Source: JAGNRR01 sp964612525 (lineage in GTDB: Bacteria > Bacteroidota > Bacteroidia > Chitinophagales > Chitinophagaceae). Taken from it: DNA of 52,611 nucleotides. Each line of letters begins with the position of its first letter. Position 1 is the first letter of the stretch. The stretch is from positions 1 through 52,611 of the forward strand of contig CAZTCQ010000003.1 in assembly GCA_964612525.1 (NCBI GenBank), written 5' to 3'. The notes under the pieces were generated by a model. The model had not been told where the DNA came from. It ran no database searches and worked only from the letters and a program-made list of their open reading frames with translations. Positions 43,350 to 51,447 of the stretch are shown here, piece by piece. The translations under genes and the position numbers were made by a program.

Positions 43350-44318
43350 TTGACCGTAAACAAAAATATCAAAAAAAGTATCAAGATTGCCCTTGGTGGC
43401 ACACTCTTTATATGGTTAACTTATTCTTTGTACTCCCAAATCAAAGCTCAGGACAACCTACAGGATAGTTTTCAAGAATTGTTTACCCATTGGACTACTC
43501 CTAAAATTTTAGCTATGATAGCAGTGGTTTTACTCATGTTGGTGAATTGGGCCATTGAGAGTAAGAAATGGCAAATGTTACTTAAACATACTGAATCTCT
43601 TAGTTTTTCGGCCGCCTATCAGTCGGTACTCATGGGCTTGGCCGTGTCGGTAATCACACCCAACAGAATCGGAGAGTATCTCGGCCGGATTCTGTATTTA
43701 AAAAATACGAATAAGCTAAAAGGAATTTCTATTACTATTATCGGCAGCTTTGCTCAAATTTTAGTTACCAGTGCTTTTGGTGTGCTGGGTTTACTTTTCT
43801 ATTTGTATTCGGTAGACCAATCCACATGGCTCTATATTTTACTAGCTTCTAGTATTCTTATCTCCTGTGGAATGTTGTACATTTTATTTCACCTAAAGCA
43901 GTTAGTTAATTTTTGTAAGTCTGTTCCTATTCTTAAAAAAATAAGCATTTATATCGAAGTCATTAAGCGCTACGAGCGCAGTACTCTTTTAAAACTGATT
44001 GCCTACGCCACAGCACGTTACCTAGTTTATTCAAGTCAATTTTTTATTTTACTCTTTATTACTCATAGTCATTGGATGCCCATAAAAACGTATGCTGGGA
44101 TTTGGCTTTTATATTGGATCATTGCGGTAGTGCCGTCGTTCGTAATTGCGGATATTAGTGTGCGGGGTAAAACAGCAGTAACTTTTTTAGCCTTCGTGAG
44201 CACAAATGCCTTAGCGATTGTGGTGAGCAGTGTATTACTTTGGTTTATTAATTTAATTTTACCGGCTTTGGTTGGCTGTTTGTTTGTTTTTAGAATCAAA
44301 ATGTTTGACAACGAATAA
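43350..44318 (+). CDS. Lysylphosphatidylglycerol synthase transmembrane-like (flippase-like, UPF0104) protein
   Basis: A 322-residue inner-membrane protein with about eight hydrophobic helices, starting TTG at 43350 (TVNKNIKKSIKIALGGTLFIWL). It resembles the membrane half of MprF and the YbhN/AglD family: family-like features are the NWAIESKKWQMLL segment, the SVLMGLAVSVITPNRIGEYLGR block and GxxE-type loops. The soluble lysyl-transfer domain is absent, so lipid flipping or export rather than aminoacylation is expected. The substrate is unknown. It is divergent from ruvC with 22 bp between the starts. No start other than TTG precedes the first helix. Confidence 0.8.
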   Translation: MTVNKNIKKSIKIALGGTLFIWLTYSLYSQIKAQDNLQDSFQELFTHWTTPKILAMIAVVLLMLVNWAIESKKWQMLLKHTESLSFSAAYQSVLMGLAVSVITPNRIGEYLGRILYLKNTNKLKGISITIIGSFAQILVTSAFGVLGLLFYLYSVDQSTWLYILLASSILISCGMLYILFHLKQLVNFCKSVPILKKISIYIEVIKRYERSTLLKLIAYATARYLVYSSQFFILLFITHSHWMPIKTYAGIWLLYWIIAVVPSFVIADISVRGKTAVTFLAFVSTNALAIVVSSVLLWFINLILPALVGCLFVFRIKMFDNE

Positions 44319-44450
44319 TAGTTGTACTTTAAATCGGGTAGTTTTTTTTCGCCTAAGGGTTTCATCAAGGGTGAGAATCAGCCAAAAATATTGTACGGAA
44401 TAGTCCCAATTATTTTTTCCTTAACATTTCGTTTTTCTATGAAAAGAGAT

Positions 44451-44458
44451 TACATTTG
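44451..44458 (+). promoter_or_regulatory. Candidate -7 element for the beta-barrel gene at 44481
   Basis: TACATTTG is a full TAnnTTTG match, 23 nt before the ATG. A TTTC lies at about the -33 position with a 20-21 bp spacer. The leader would be about 18 nt. Confidence 0.5.
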
Positions 44459-44480
44459 TCGTCATATAAATTAATTTAAC

Positions 44481-45200
44481 ATGAAAAAACTGGTATTATT
44501 TACAATGATTCTATTGTGTGCATTCACATTTGATTCATCAGCACAGCGCAAGAGAAAAAGAACGGCTACTTCACAAGGAAATTGGGTTTTACGAACCGGA
44601 ATGGGTTTCAATACCTTTAGTTCAACCGATGAGCAATCTGGGTTTGAAAGATCTAATAATTCATTTAGATTTAGTCCAGCTTTATCATACATGGTAATTG
44701 ATAATTTGGAGATTGGTGCGAATGTTGACGTTTGGAATAGAAATACGAGAAATGAAACTAGTCAAGTAAATCGTTTCGAAACTGAAGAAACTAATTTTGG
44801 TTTTGGAATTTTTGCTCAGAAATATTTTCCGTTAAACAATTGGTTTGCTTTTTATACAAGAGCAGATATTGGATTGGTATCGGGTAGTGGTGAAGATCGC
44901 AACATAGTTGGTTCTGAAACTACTCCAACTGGTTTCGTGAATAACGGGGTGCAAGGTGGTCTTCACTTTGGTTTTGGATTTACGCCTTACAATGCATTTG
45001 CTATTTATAGTGACTTTGCAGGTTTGGCCATCTCAAATATGAAAAGAAACCCTGATGGAAACACTGAGCCAAATACAAGTACTACTAGTGCTGGATTTAA
45101 TATTTTAGGTAAGCAGGCAGGTGCTGCTCCTAACACAGGTAGCAGTCCGATCAACTTAGGTATCGCTTGGTACTTTGGTCGTGGTCTTTGGAGAAGATAA
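44481..45200 (+). CDS. Outer-membrane beta-barrel protein
   Basis: A 239-residue protein with a signal peptide (KKLVLFTMILLCAFTFDSSAQ) followed by a basic stretch (RKRKR) and then amphipathic strands: WVLRTGMGFNTFS, FRFSPALSYMVIDNLEIGAN, NFGFGIFAQKYFPL, FAFYTRADIGLVSG, GGLHFGFGFTPYNAFAIYSD and GIAWYFGRGLW. This fits a small eight-stranded barrel of the OmpW/OMP_b-brl type. No enzyme motif or sorting domain is seen. It has its own promoter and a strong terminator 35 nt after the stop, so it is a single-gene unit. Its role is unknown. Confidence 0.82.
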   Translation: MKKLVLFTMILLCAFTFDSSAQRKRKRTATSQGNWVLRTGMGFNTFSSTDEQSGFERSNNSFRFSPALSYMVIDNLEIGANVDVWNRNTRNETSQVNRFETEETNFGFGIFAQKYFPLNNWFAFYTRADIGLVSGSGEDRNIVGSETTPTGFVNNGVQGGLHFGFGFTPYNAFAIYSDFAGLAISNMKRNPDGNTEPNTSTTSAGFNILGKQAGAAPNTGSSPINLGIAWYFGRGLWRR

Positions 45201-45225
45201 TATTCATAGAACAACATTATAATTT

Positions 45226-45233
45226 TATATTTG
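45226..45233 (+). promoter_or_regulatory. Candidate -7 element directly before a terminator hairpin
   Basis: TATATTTG followed by C, a full TAnnTTTG match. It lies just before the hairpin at 45235-45259. If active, the DUF5916 transcript would start in the hairpin. No -33 element is clear. Confidence 0.35.
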
Positions 45234-45234
45234 C

Positions 45235-45265
45235 GCCACCTCAATTTTGTTGAGGTGGCTTTTTT
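45235..45265 (+). terminator. Intrinsic terminator abutting the DUF5916 start codon
   Basis: A perfect 10-bp stem (GCCACCTCAA at 45235-45244 with 45250-45259), a 5-nt loop and six T. The T-tract ends one base before the ATG at 45266. It should end the barrel-gene transcript, but it also occupies the whole leader of the next gene. Confidence 0.88.
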
Positions 45266-47743
45266 ATGAAAATAAAATCCCTCATTTATTGTATTCTACT
45301 ATTCTCGAGCCTCTCGGCAATTGGGCAAGTAAAGAAATACGAAATATTAAAAATAAATGAGCGAATCAAAATAGACGCACTGTTGAATGAAGGGGCTTGG
45401 TCAAAGGTGCCGGTGGCTAGTAATTTTGTGCAATGGATTCCAGATCCTATGTCACCCGCCACCGTGCGAACGGAGGTAAAAATGTTTTACACCGATGACG
45501 CAGTTTATATAGGGGCTAAGTTGATGCAAAAAAAAGGGACTCTTCGAAAGCAGCTCACACCGCGCGATGGGATAGGCAATGCCAATGCCGATTTATTCGG
45601 AGTTTATTTTGACACCTATCGGGATAAGCAAAATGGTTTTGCCTTTAAGGTAACCGCCGCGGGTAGCAAACAAGAAGAGCGATTAATCAACGGCGGGAGA
45701 GAAGGAACGGGAGACGTGTCTTGGGATGCGGTTTGGACAAGCAAAGTTAGAACAACAGATTCTGCTTGGTACGTTGAAATGGAAATTCCTTTTCAAGCCG
45801 TACGTTTTCCCAAAAATGATATTCAAGAGTGGGGCTTACAATTTACCCGTCAGTTTAGAAGCCGCCGAGAACGTAGTTATTGGAATCCGGTTAATCCCCG
45901 CGAAACAGGATTTTTAGCCCAAGCCGGCGTTTTAAACGGAATTGAAAATATTGAGCCACCGACACGACTTATATTTTTCCCGTATGTTTCTGCTGGTTAC
46001 CAGCGCAAACCAAGTGCAGATGGTTTTGAATCGAAATTCCTGCGAAGTGGTGGGATGGATGTGAAGTATGGAATCAATGAAGCCTTTACCTTCGACATGA
46101 CTTTGATTCCTGATTTTTCGCAGGTGATCTCTGATCAGATTATTAGAAATGTCTCAGCCTTTGAACAGCAACTCACCGAGAACCGTCCTTTTTTTACCGA
46201 AGGTGTTGAGCTTTTTAATAAGCAAGGACTTTTTTATTCTCGCAGGGTAGGAGGCACGCCTCGAAATTATAACCAAGTAAACGCAAGCTTTAGCGATCCA
46301 AACTTATATGAGATTGAAAAAAATCCGAATGTAACTCCACTTTTTAATTCGTTTAAAATTTCAGGAAGAAACGAAAAAAAATTAGGGATAGGATTATTCA
46401 ATGCCTTAGCAGCTCCTGTTACCGCAAGTATTCGAGATAAAAGTACCAACGAAACTATTGAAACAGAAACGGAGCCTTTGACAAACTATTCTGTTTTTGT
46501 TTTGGATCAAGGATTGAAAGGGCAGTCGTTTATAAATTTTACGAATACAAACGTAGCTAGAGCGGGTGACGCTATTGATGCTAACGTGAGCGCCTTAGAA
46601 GTAAAATTATTTACGAAAAAAAATACATTCATGTATCGTTTTAATCAAGCTACTAGTGTGAATTCAGTAGGCAGGAATGGTACTAAATGGATTGGTCGTT
46701 TTGAGAAAATTAGTGGCAAAATCCGTCTGGCTCAACAAGTACGGTATTTATCAAAACAATATGATCAAAGAGATTTGGGCTTGCAATTTGATCAGAATGA
46801 TTTGTTCTCATTTAGTCAATTTCGATATTTTGAAAACAAACCCAAAGCAAAGCATTTGCAGCTCTATAATATTTATTTGAATTCTACGCTCAGTTATAAT
46901 GCCCAACCGTTTTCTTTTAGACGGTGGGAGCTAAGCGCTACCTATTTTATGCTGCTCAAAAACTTTTGGGATATTTCTTTTACGGTGGAAAATACTCCTT
47001 ATGCTCCTATAAACTTTTATCAGTTAGCAAGTTTTGGTGAACGAATTAAAGAGTTTCCTTATTTATTTGCTCGAACAAGCGGAAGCACTGACAGTCGTAA
47101 AAAGTTATTTTGGGCTTGGGATTTTGGCTATGGAAAAGGAACGATTGACCCAAATCCAAACTATGTAAATACAAGCAATACCTTTCGCTATCGCTTCAAT
47201 GATCATTTAGAAATTAGCACGACCTATCAATTTGAAAATAATCAGAGTAATATTGGAAGGTCATTTTATGATGTAGTAATTGACCGACCGATTGTTGCGT
47301 TTCGAGATATAAAAGAACAAACGGCTCAAGTTAGTTTGGCTTACAATTTCTCACCAAATCTCAATCTCACAGGCCGATTTAGACATTATAATTCTAAAAT
47401 AAAAAATAAATCATTGCACACTACCTCGCCCGACGGTAGCTGGATGCAGAATATCTACACAAGCGTAACACCAGAGTCTGTAAACGAAAATTATAATCTT
47501 CAAAATATTGACGTATTTCTAAACTGGATTTATGCTCCGGGCAGCAGAATGATACTCAGTTATAAACAATGGTTGAACGATGCCTACGTGCTAAATACTA
47601 ATTTTGAAAATAGTTTTTCGAGAAATGTCACCCAAGTGGTGAACAAACCAAAAGCGTTTGAAGTTTCCCTAAGATTTATTTACTTCCTAGATTATAATCG
47701 ATTGAAGAAGGGGCTGAGTAAGAAGAAAGTCCGTAAGAACTAG
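45266..47743 (+). CDS. DUF5916 protein with N-terminal carbohydrate-binding family 9-like domain
   Basis: An 825-residue exported protein. It has a signal peptide (KIKSLIYCILLFSSLSAIGQ), then a family 9-like beta-sandwich (about 30-205, INERIKIDALLNEGAWSKVP ... WYVEMEIPFQAVRF), then the DUF5916 region (about 230-825), which is aromatic and strand-rich with EQQLTENRPFFTEGVELF, a hallmark of the family. The end (LRFIYFLDYNRLKKGLS) looks like a barrel. It is probably an outer-membrane protein with a periplasmic or surface ligand-binding domain; the ligand is unknown. ATG 45266 directly follows a terminator T-tract. The stop overlaps convergent nuoJ by 4 nt. Confidence 0.86.
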   Translation: MKIKSLIYCILLFSSLSAIGQVKKYEILKINERIKIDALLNEGAWSKVPVASNFVQWIPDPMSPATVRTEVKMFYTDDAVYIGAKLMQKKGTLRKQLTPRDGIGNANADLFGVYFDTYRDKQNGFAFKVTAAGSKQEERLINGGREGTGDVSWDAVWTSKVRTTDSAWYVEMEIPFQAVRFPKNDIQEWGLQFTRQFRSRRERSYWNPVNPRETGFLAQAGVLNGIENIEPPTRLIFFPYVSAGYQRKPSADGFESKFLRSGGMDVKYGINEAFTFDMTLIPDFSQVISDQIIRNVSAFEQQLTENRPFFTEGVELFNKQGLFYSRRVGGTPRNYNQVNASFSDPNLYEIEKNPNVTPLFNSFKISGRNEKKLGIGLFNALAAPVTASIRDKSTNETIETETEPLTNYSVFVLDQGLKGQSFINFTNTNVARAGDAIDANVSALEVKLFTKKNTFMYRFNQATSVNSVGRNGTKWIGRFEKISGKIRLAQQVRYLSKQYDQRDLGLQFDQNDLFSFSQFRYFENKPKAKHLQLYNIYLNSTLSYNAQPFSFRRWELSATYFMLLKNFWDISFTVENTPYAPINFYQLASFGERIKEFPYLFARTSGSTDSRKKLFWAWDFGYGKGTIDPNPNYVNTSNTFRYRFNDHLEISTTYQFENNQSNIGRSFYDVVIDRPIVAFRDIKEQTAQVSLAYNFSPNLNLTGRFRHYNSKIKNKSLHTTSPDGSWMQNIYTSVTPESVNENYNLQNIDVFLNWIYAPGSRMILSYKQWLNDAYVLNTNFENSFSRNVTQVVNKPKAFEVSLRFIYFLDYNRLKKGLSKKKVRKN

Positions 47744-48264
47744 TCTTCCACTAAAGCAATATCGTCGTCTTTTTTACCCAAAACAACTGTGCCAATCATA
47801 GCACTTAAAAACAGTACGCTGCTAACCTCAAAAGGGAAAACAAAATCAGTAAAAAGTTTTTTACCTAGTACTTTAATCAATCCAATATTAGAGACCGTGG
47901 TAGATGTCTGGCTAAGTTCAATACCGGAACGTTGGAAAGCCATTAGGATCACCAATAAGAGACAGCCACCGGAAATTACGCCCGCAAATTGCACGACGGT
48001 ACTTTTTTGAGGCTCCGTATCTTTATTGAGATTCATAAGCATGATTACAAAGAGAAAGAGAACCATTATAGCACCTGCGTATACAATAATATTTACAATA
48101 GCTAAAAACTGAGCGTTCATCATAAGGTAGTGCCCCGAAATACAAAAGAAGGTAAGAATCAGTAGCAGAACACTTGTGATAGGGTTTCTACTAATAACCA
48201 CACCGATGGCACTTGCCAAGGTCAAGGCGGTCAAAACAATAAATACAATTACGTCTAAACTCAT
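47740..48264 (-). CDS. nuoJ: NADH-quinone oxidoreductase subunit J
   Basis: Membrane subunit of complex I in the antiporter-like arm. The 174 residues contain five hydrophobic helices and the family-typical YAGAIMVLFLFVIMLMNL segment (about 61-80), plus SVLFLSAMIGTVVLG near the end. The ATG overlaps the nuoI stop by 4 nt, so translation is coupled. It is the last gene here: the next gene is the convergent DUF5916 gene, and nuoK does not follow. Confidence 0.95.
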   Translation of the reverse strand: MSLDVIVFIVLTALTLASAIGVVISRNPITSVLLLILTFFCISGHYLMMNAQFLAIVNIIVYAGAIMVLFLFVIMLMNLNKDTEPQKSTVVQFAGVISGGCLLLVILMAFQRSGIELSQTSTTVSNIGLIKVLGKKLFTDFVFPFEVSSVLFLSAMIGTVVLGKKDDDIALVED

Positions 48265-48803
48265 TTTTCTATTGCTTGCTTAGTTTCTGGATTATTTAAT
48301 TTTTCGCTAGGGTGAGGAATCAATAAATCATCCTTCCCATAGATAAATCCTTTTCTTTGATAATTGGCTGGCGCAAAAGTTTGCGTAAGGTATACTGCAT
48401 CTTTCGGACAAGCCTCTTCACACAACCCACAGAAAATACATCGCAACATATTGATTTCATAGTTGGCCGCATATTTTTCTTCACGGTAGAGATGCTCTTC
48501 ACCAGTTTCACGTTCTGCGCTTTCCATAGTAATGGCCTCCGCAGGACAAGCTAAGGCACAAAGACCGCAGGCTGTACAACGTTCACGTCCTTCTTCATCA
48601 CGGTTCAAAATATGCAAACCTCTAAAAGTAGGAGAGAACTCACGTTCAACATCAGGGTAGCGTACCGTTGGTTTTTTAGTGAAAATATGAGATAAGGTTA
48701 CTTTCAAACCTTTCATAATATTCGGAAGGTAGGTAGATTCCATAAACGTAATCGGTTTACGTTCAACAGCTTTCGCTTTATTGGATATGTTTGTGTAGCT
48801 CAT
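48261..48803 (-). CDS. nuoI: NADH-quinone oxidoreductase subunit I
   Basis: Peripheral-arm subunit carrying two 4Fe-4S clusters on the electron path to quinone. The 180 residues show two CxxCxxCxxxCP motifs: CTACGLCALACP and CIFCGLCEEACP. The N-terminal helix region includes GLKVTLSHIFTKKPTVRYP, as usual. It starts 6 nt after nuoH and overlaps nuoJ by 4 nt. The cluster-binding cysteines are all present, so it should be functional. Confidence 0.97.
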   Translation of the reverse strand: MSYTNISNKAKAVERKPITFMESTYLPNIMKGLKVTLSHIFTKKPTVRYPDVEREFSPTFRGLHILNRDEEGRERCTACGLCALACPAEAITMESAERETGEEHLYREEKYAANYEINMLRCIFCGLCEEACPKDAVYLTQTFAPANYQRKGFIYGKDDLLIPHPSEKLNNPETKQAIEK

Positions 48804-48809
48804 ATTTTA

Positions 48810-49862
48810 TTAACTTTTAAATATAAGGATTAAAGCTCCCGTGATTATCATATTAATCAATGCCAAAGGGATTAGTTTTTTCCAACCTAAGTTCATTAAT
48901 TGGTCATACCGAAAACGAGGAAGCGTCCAACGAATCGCCATGAAAAAGAGTACAAATAAAATAGCCTTCGTGATAACCACCACAACGCCAATCACCGAAA
49001 ATAAGAGAGGATGAACTTGAGCGGCTACCCAATCCATACCTGGAAAATTGTATCCTCCAAAGTATAAACAGCTGATTACAATACAAGTAATAAATAGATT
49101 GATATACTCAGCAAACAAGAAGAAGCCAAGCTTCATACTGCTGTACTCCGTGTGGTAACCCCCGATCAGTTCACTTTCACTTTCTGCCATGTCAAAAGGG
49201 GCACGATTTAACTCAGCGAATGAGCAGACTAAAAATATTAAAAAACCGAGTGGCTGTTTAAATACATTCCAAGTAAAATAACCATCCGCCCAAAAACCAT
49301 GCTGCTGAGCAACCATTTCTTTAATGCTCATGGTGCCAGAAAGCATAATCAAAGCAATTAAAGAAAGTCCCAGTGCCAATTCGTAAGAAACGGCTTGTGC
49401 TGCTGCCCGAATTCCACTCAAGAGAGAATATTTGTTGTTACTAGCCCAAGCGCCAAGCATAATACCATAAACGCCCACACTCAATACTCCAAAAATAAAG
49501 AGCATCCCAATGTTCACATCAGCTACTTGCAGCTCAAAGGATTCAAAGGAAGGACCCCATGGCACAATAGCGCTAGTCATAAGCGCGGTAAGCATCGCCA
49601 AGGAAGGACCTAGGATAAATAAAAATCTATTGGAGAAAGTAGGAATGATTTCTTCTTTCATGAAAAGTTTTAGACCATCCGCTAAGGGCTGAAACAACCC
49701 AAAGGGTCCAGCGCGATTCGGACCTACTCTGTCCTGCATGATAGCCGCCACTTTTCGCTCGGCCCACGTGAGATACATGGCCACACCCAAACTCACTCCA
49801 ATAATGCCCGAAATGAGCAAAACCTTTTCTAAGATAAAACCACCGCTTATTGCTAGATACAT
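48810..49862 (-). CDS. nuoH: NADH-quinone oxidoreductase subunit H
   Basis: Membrane subunit that forms much of the quinone-binding chamber. I start at ATG 49862 (MYLAISGGFILEKVLL), giving 350 residues; a TTG at 49892 overlaps the -7 element. Family signatures are TWAERKVAAIMQDRVGPNRAG split over two stretches, and the quinone-site loop NRAPFDMAESESELIGGYHTE in two parts (RAPFDMAESESE and GGYHTEYS). About eight hydrophobic helices follow the usual pattern. It heads a three-gene nuoHIJ unit with its own candidate promoter; nuoG, which usually precedes it, is not present here. Confidence 0.96.
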   Translation of the reverse strand: MYLAISGGFILEKVLLISGIIGVSLGVAMYLTWAERKVAAIMQDRVGPNRAGPFGLFQPLADGLKLFMKEEIIPTFSNRFLFILGPSLAMLTALMTSAIVPWGPSFESFELQVADVNIGMLFIFGVLSVGVYGIMLGAWASNNKYSLLSGIRAAAQAVSYELALGLSLIALIMLSGTMSIKEMVAQQHGFWADGYFTWNVFKQPLGFLIFLVCSFAELNRAPFDMAESESELIGGYHTEYSSMKLGFFLFAEYINLFITCIVISCLYFGGYNFPGMDWVAAQVHPLLFSVIGVVVVITKAILFVLFFMAIRWTLPRFRYDQLMNLGWKKLIPLALINMIITGALILIFKS

Positions 49863-49889
49863 ATTTTTTTGGCCTAAAAAATTGAAACA

Positions 49890-49897
49890 CAAAAATA
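49890..49897 (-). promoter_or_regulatory. Candidate -7 element for nuoHIJ
   Basis: The minus strand reads TATTTTTG, a full TAnnTTTG match, 28 nt before the nuoH ATG. It suggests a leader of about 23 nt. The -33 element is not clear. Confidence 0.4.
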
Positions 49898-49945
49898 AAG
49901 GCTAATCCTCATTAGTAGACGCGAAAAGCTATATTCTTTTGGTGT

Positions 49946-51373
49946 TTATTGTTCAGTTTTTATCGGCAAATCGTTCTCAGCTGGCAGGAACTTGTACAGG
50001 TAGTAATTTTCCTCCTCACGCGTGCGCGGGTGGGTGAATCTAGCGAGTTCTTGTTTACTGATTTCGGCTAATTCTCTGTTGGCGATAAGGAGTACTTTTT
50101 TGTTCAAAGCATTAGCTACGCTATCCGAAAATTGTGATAAACCCTTGGCATCAAACGCCACCAATCGCTCAGTGGTGTATTGAATAAAGGTATTCCGATT
50201 GGGAGACTGCGGATAGTGCATTTTTTTATTGGACAAGCAGCCAATGGGAGAAGTACAATAATCGATATCACCAACTAGTGCGTAGTCTTTGAACTTTTTT
50301 TGTTTTACAAAATGAGCAGCCGCCTCAATTTGGCTTACCGGATACAGCAAGTCATGTTTGATAAATTTTACTCCATAGATTAAATGCATAATTGCAAAGG
50401 GGACTAGAACAAAATAAAGACCTCGATAGTTTTTATGTTGATGCAATACAAACCAACTACACAATAAAAGTAATATCCAAATGTGCCCCGAATGACGCAG
50501 ATAGGGTTTGAAAAAGAAAAACCAAAAGACGAAATATCCTATCGAGGCAGCAAGCCATAGTAGTTGGATTTTTCTATTTTTTTTGAAAAAGAAAATGGGC
50601 ACTGCTAGTGTAAGAACAAAAAATACAAGTGCTCCCCACAAATTGACTAGCCCGAATAGTTGGGCGATAGCAGGCGCTTTAAATAAACCATCATTAAATG
50701 CAAAAAGCATGGTGGTAAAATGCCCCTGGGTCCAGTGAAGCTCGTAGTGCATGTCCACGTTGACAGCATTTGGCTTAATGTCAATATAAAAAAGAATGGT
50801 GTACAATACTAAAAGAGCTAGATGCGGAAGAAATTCTTTGGGTGTTTTTTTTCGTTGCCACAAATAGAAAACATAGAGGACAGAGCACAAAATAAAGGCA
50901 TGAATATTGATAAAGCCTGCTAACAAAAGAAGGACATAGGGGAGTATCTTTTTACCAGTTAAAAAACTAACGAAGCTCCAAACAATAAAGAAAAGAGCGG
51001 GTGTGTAATTGCGTTGAAGCGTGGCATATTCATAACCGAAATAAAGTCCAAAAAGTAAAAGGACTTTAAACCAAAACGTGAAGGGTGATTTGTAAATAAA
51101 AAGATAGGCTAGGCCCAACACAAAGAAATAGTGAATGAAACTTTGCGTGAGGATGGAAGAATAAATTTGCTTGCCCAGAAACAAAAATGTGTACCATCCA
51201 AAAGGATGACCTTCATAATCTACATTGTGCCAAAGGTCGAAAAAACTAGTGCTTGATTTGGCGATGTACCAAGAATGAATCTCGTCGCGCCAGAGTTCGT
51301 GATGAAAAAACTGAACACCCAAGAACACAACATAAATTAAAAATAAGAGGTGTTCTTTTTTACGCCATTGCAT
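49946..51373 (-). CDS. Multi-pass membrane protein, GT-C glycosyltransferase-like
   Basis: A 475-residue inner-membrane protein with about ten hydrophobic helices and a soluble C-terminal part (about 360-475). The first extracytoplasmic loop contains HHELWRDEIHSWYIA; an Asp-Glu pair at this place after the first helix is the usual acidic catalytic site of GT39/GT83-type (GT-C fold) enzymes using polyprenyl-phosphate sugars. No closer family is recognised. The donor and acceptor are unknown. It lies between the methyltransferase gene (74 bp) and nuoH (83 bp), all on the minus strand, without a functional link to either. Confidence 0.7.
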   Translation of the reverse strand: MQWRKKEHLLFLIYVVFLGVQFFHHELWRDEIHSWYIAKSSTSFFDLWHNVDYEGHPFGWYTFLFLGKQIYSSILTQSFIHYFFVLGLAYLFIYKSPFTFWFKVLLLFGLYFGYEYATLQRNYTPALFFIVWSFVSFLTGKKILPYVLLLLAGFINIHAFILCSVLYVFYLWQRKKTPKEFLPHLALLVLYTILFYIDIKPNAVNVDMHYELHWTQGHFTTMLFAFNDGLFKAPAIAQLFGLVNLWGALVFFVLTLAVPIFFFKKNRKIQLLWLAASIGYFVFWFFFFKPYLRHSGHIWILLLLCSWFVLHQHKNYRGLYFVLVPFAIMHLIYGVKFIKHDLLYPVSQIEAAAHFVKQKKFKDYALVGDIDYCTSPIGCLSNKKMHYPQSPNRNTFIQYTTERLVAFDAKGLSQFSDSVANALNKKVLLIANRELAEISKQELARFTHPRTREEENYYLYKFLPAENDLPIKTEQ

Positions 51374-51447
51374 CAGGGTTCAAAAGTGCAACGAAACTTA
51401 GGAATAGTAAAATTTCAGAAGGGATAGTTCGGCTCAGCTAAAAAGAG

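Noticed and set aside
43325..43402. Upstream extension of ruvC by 25 hydrophobic residues
   Set aside because: RuvC is a cytoplasmic enzyme of about 185-190 residues; the extension would overlap the divergent gene and has no family support.
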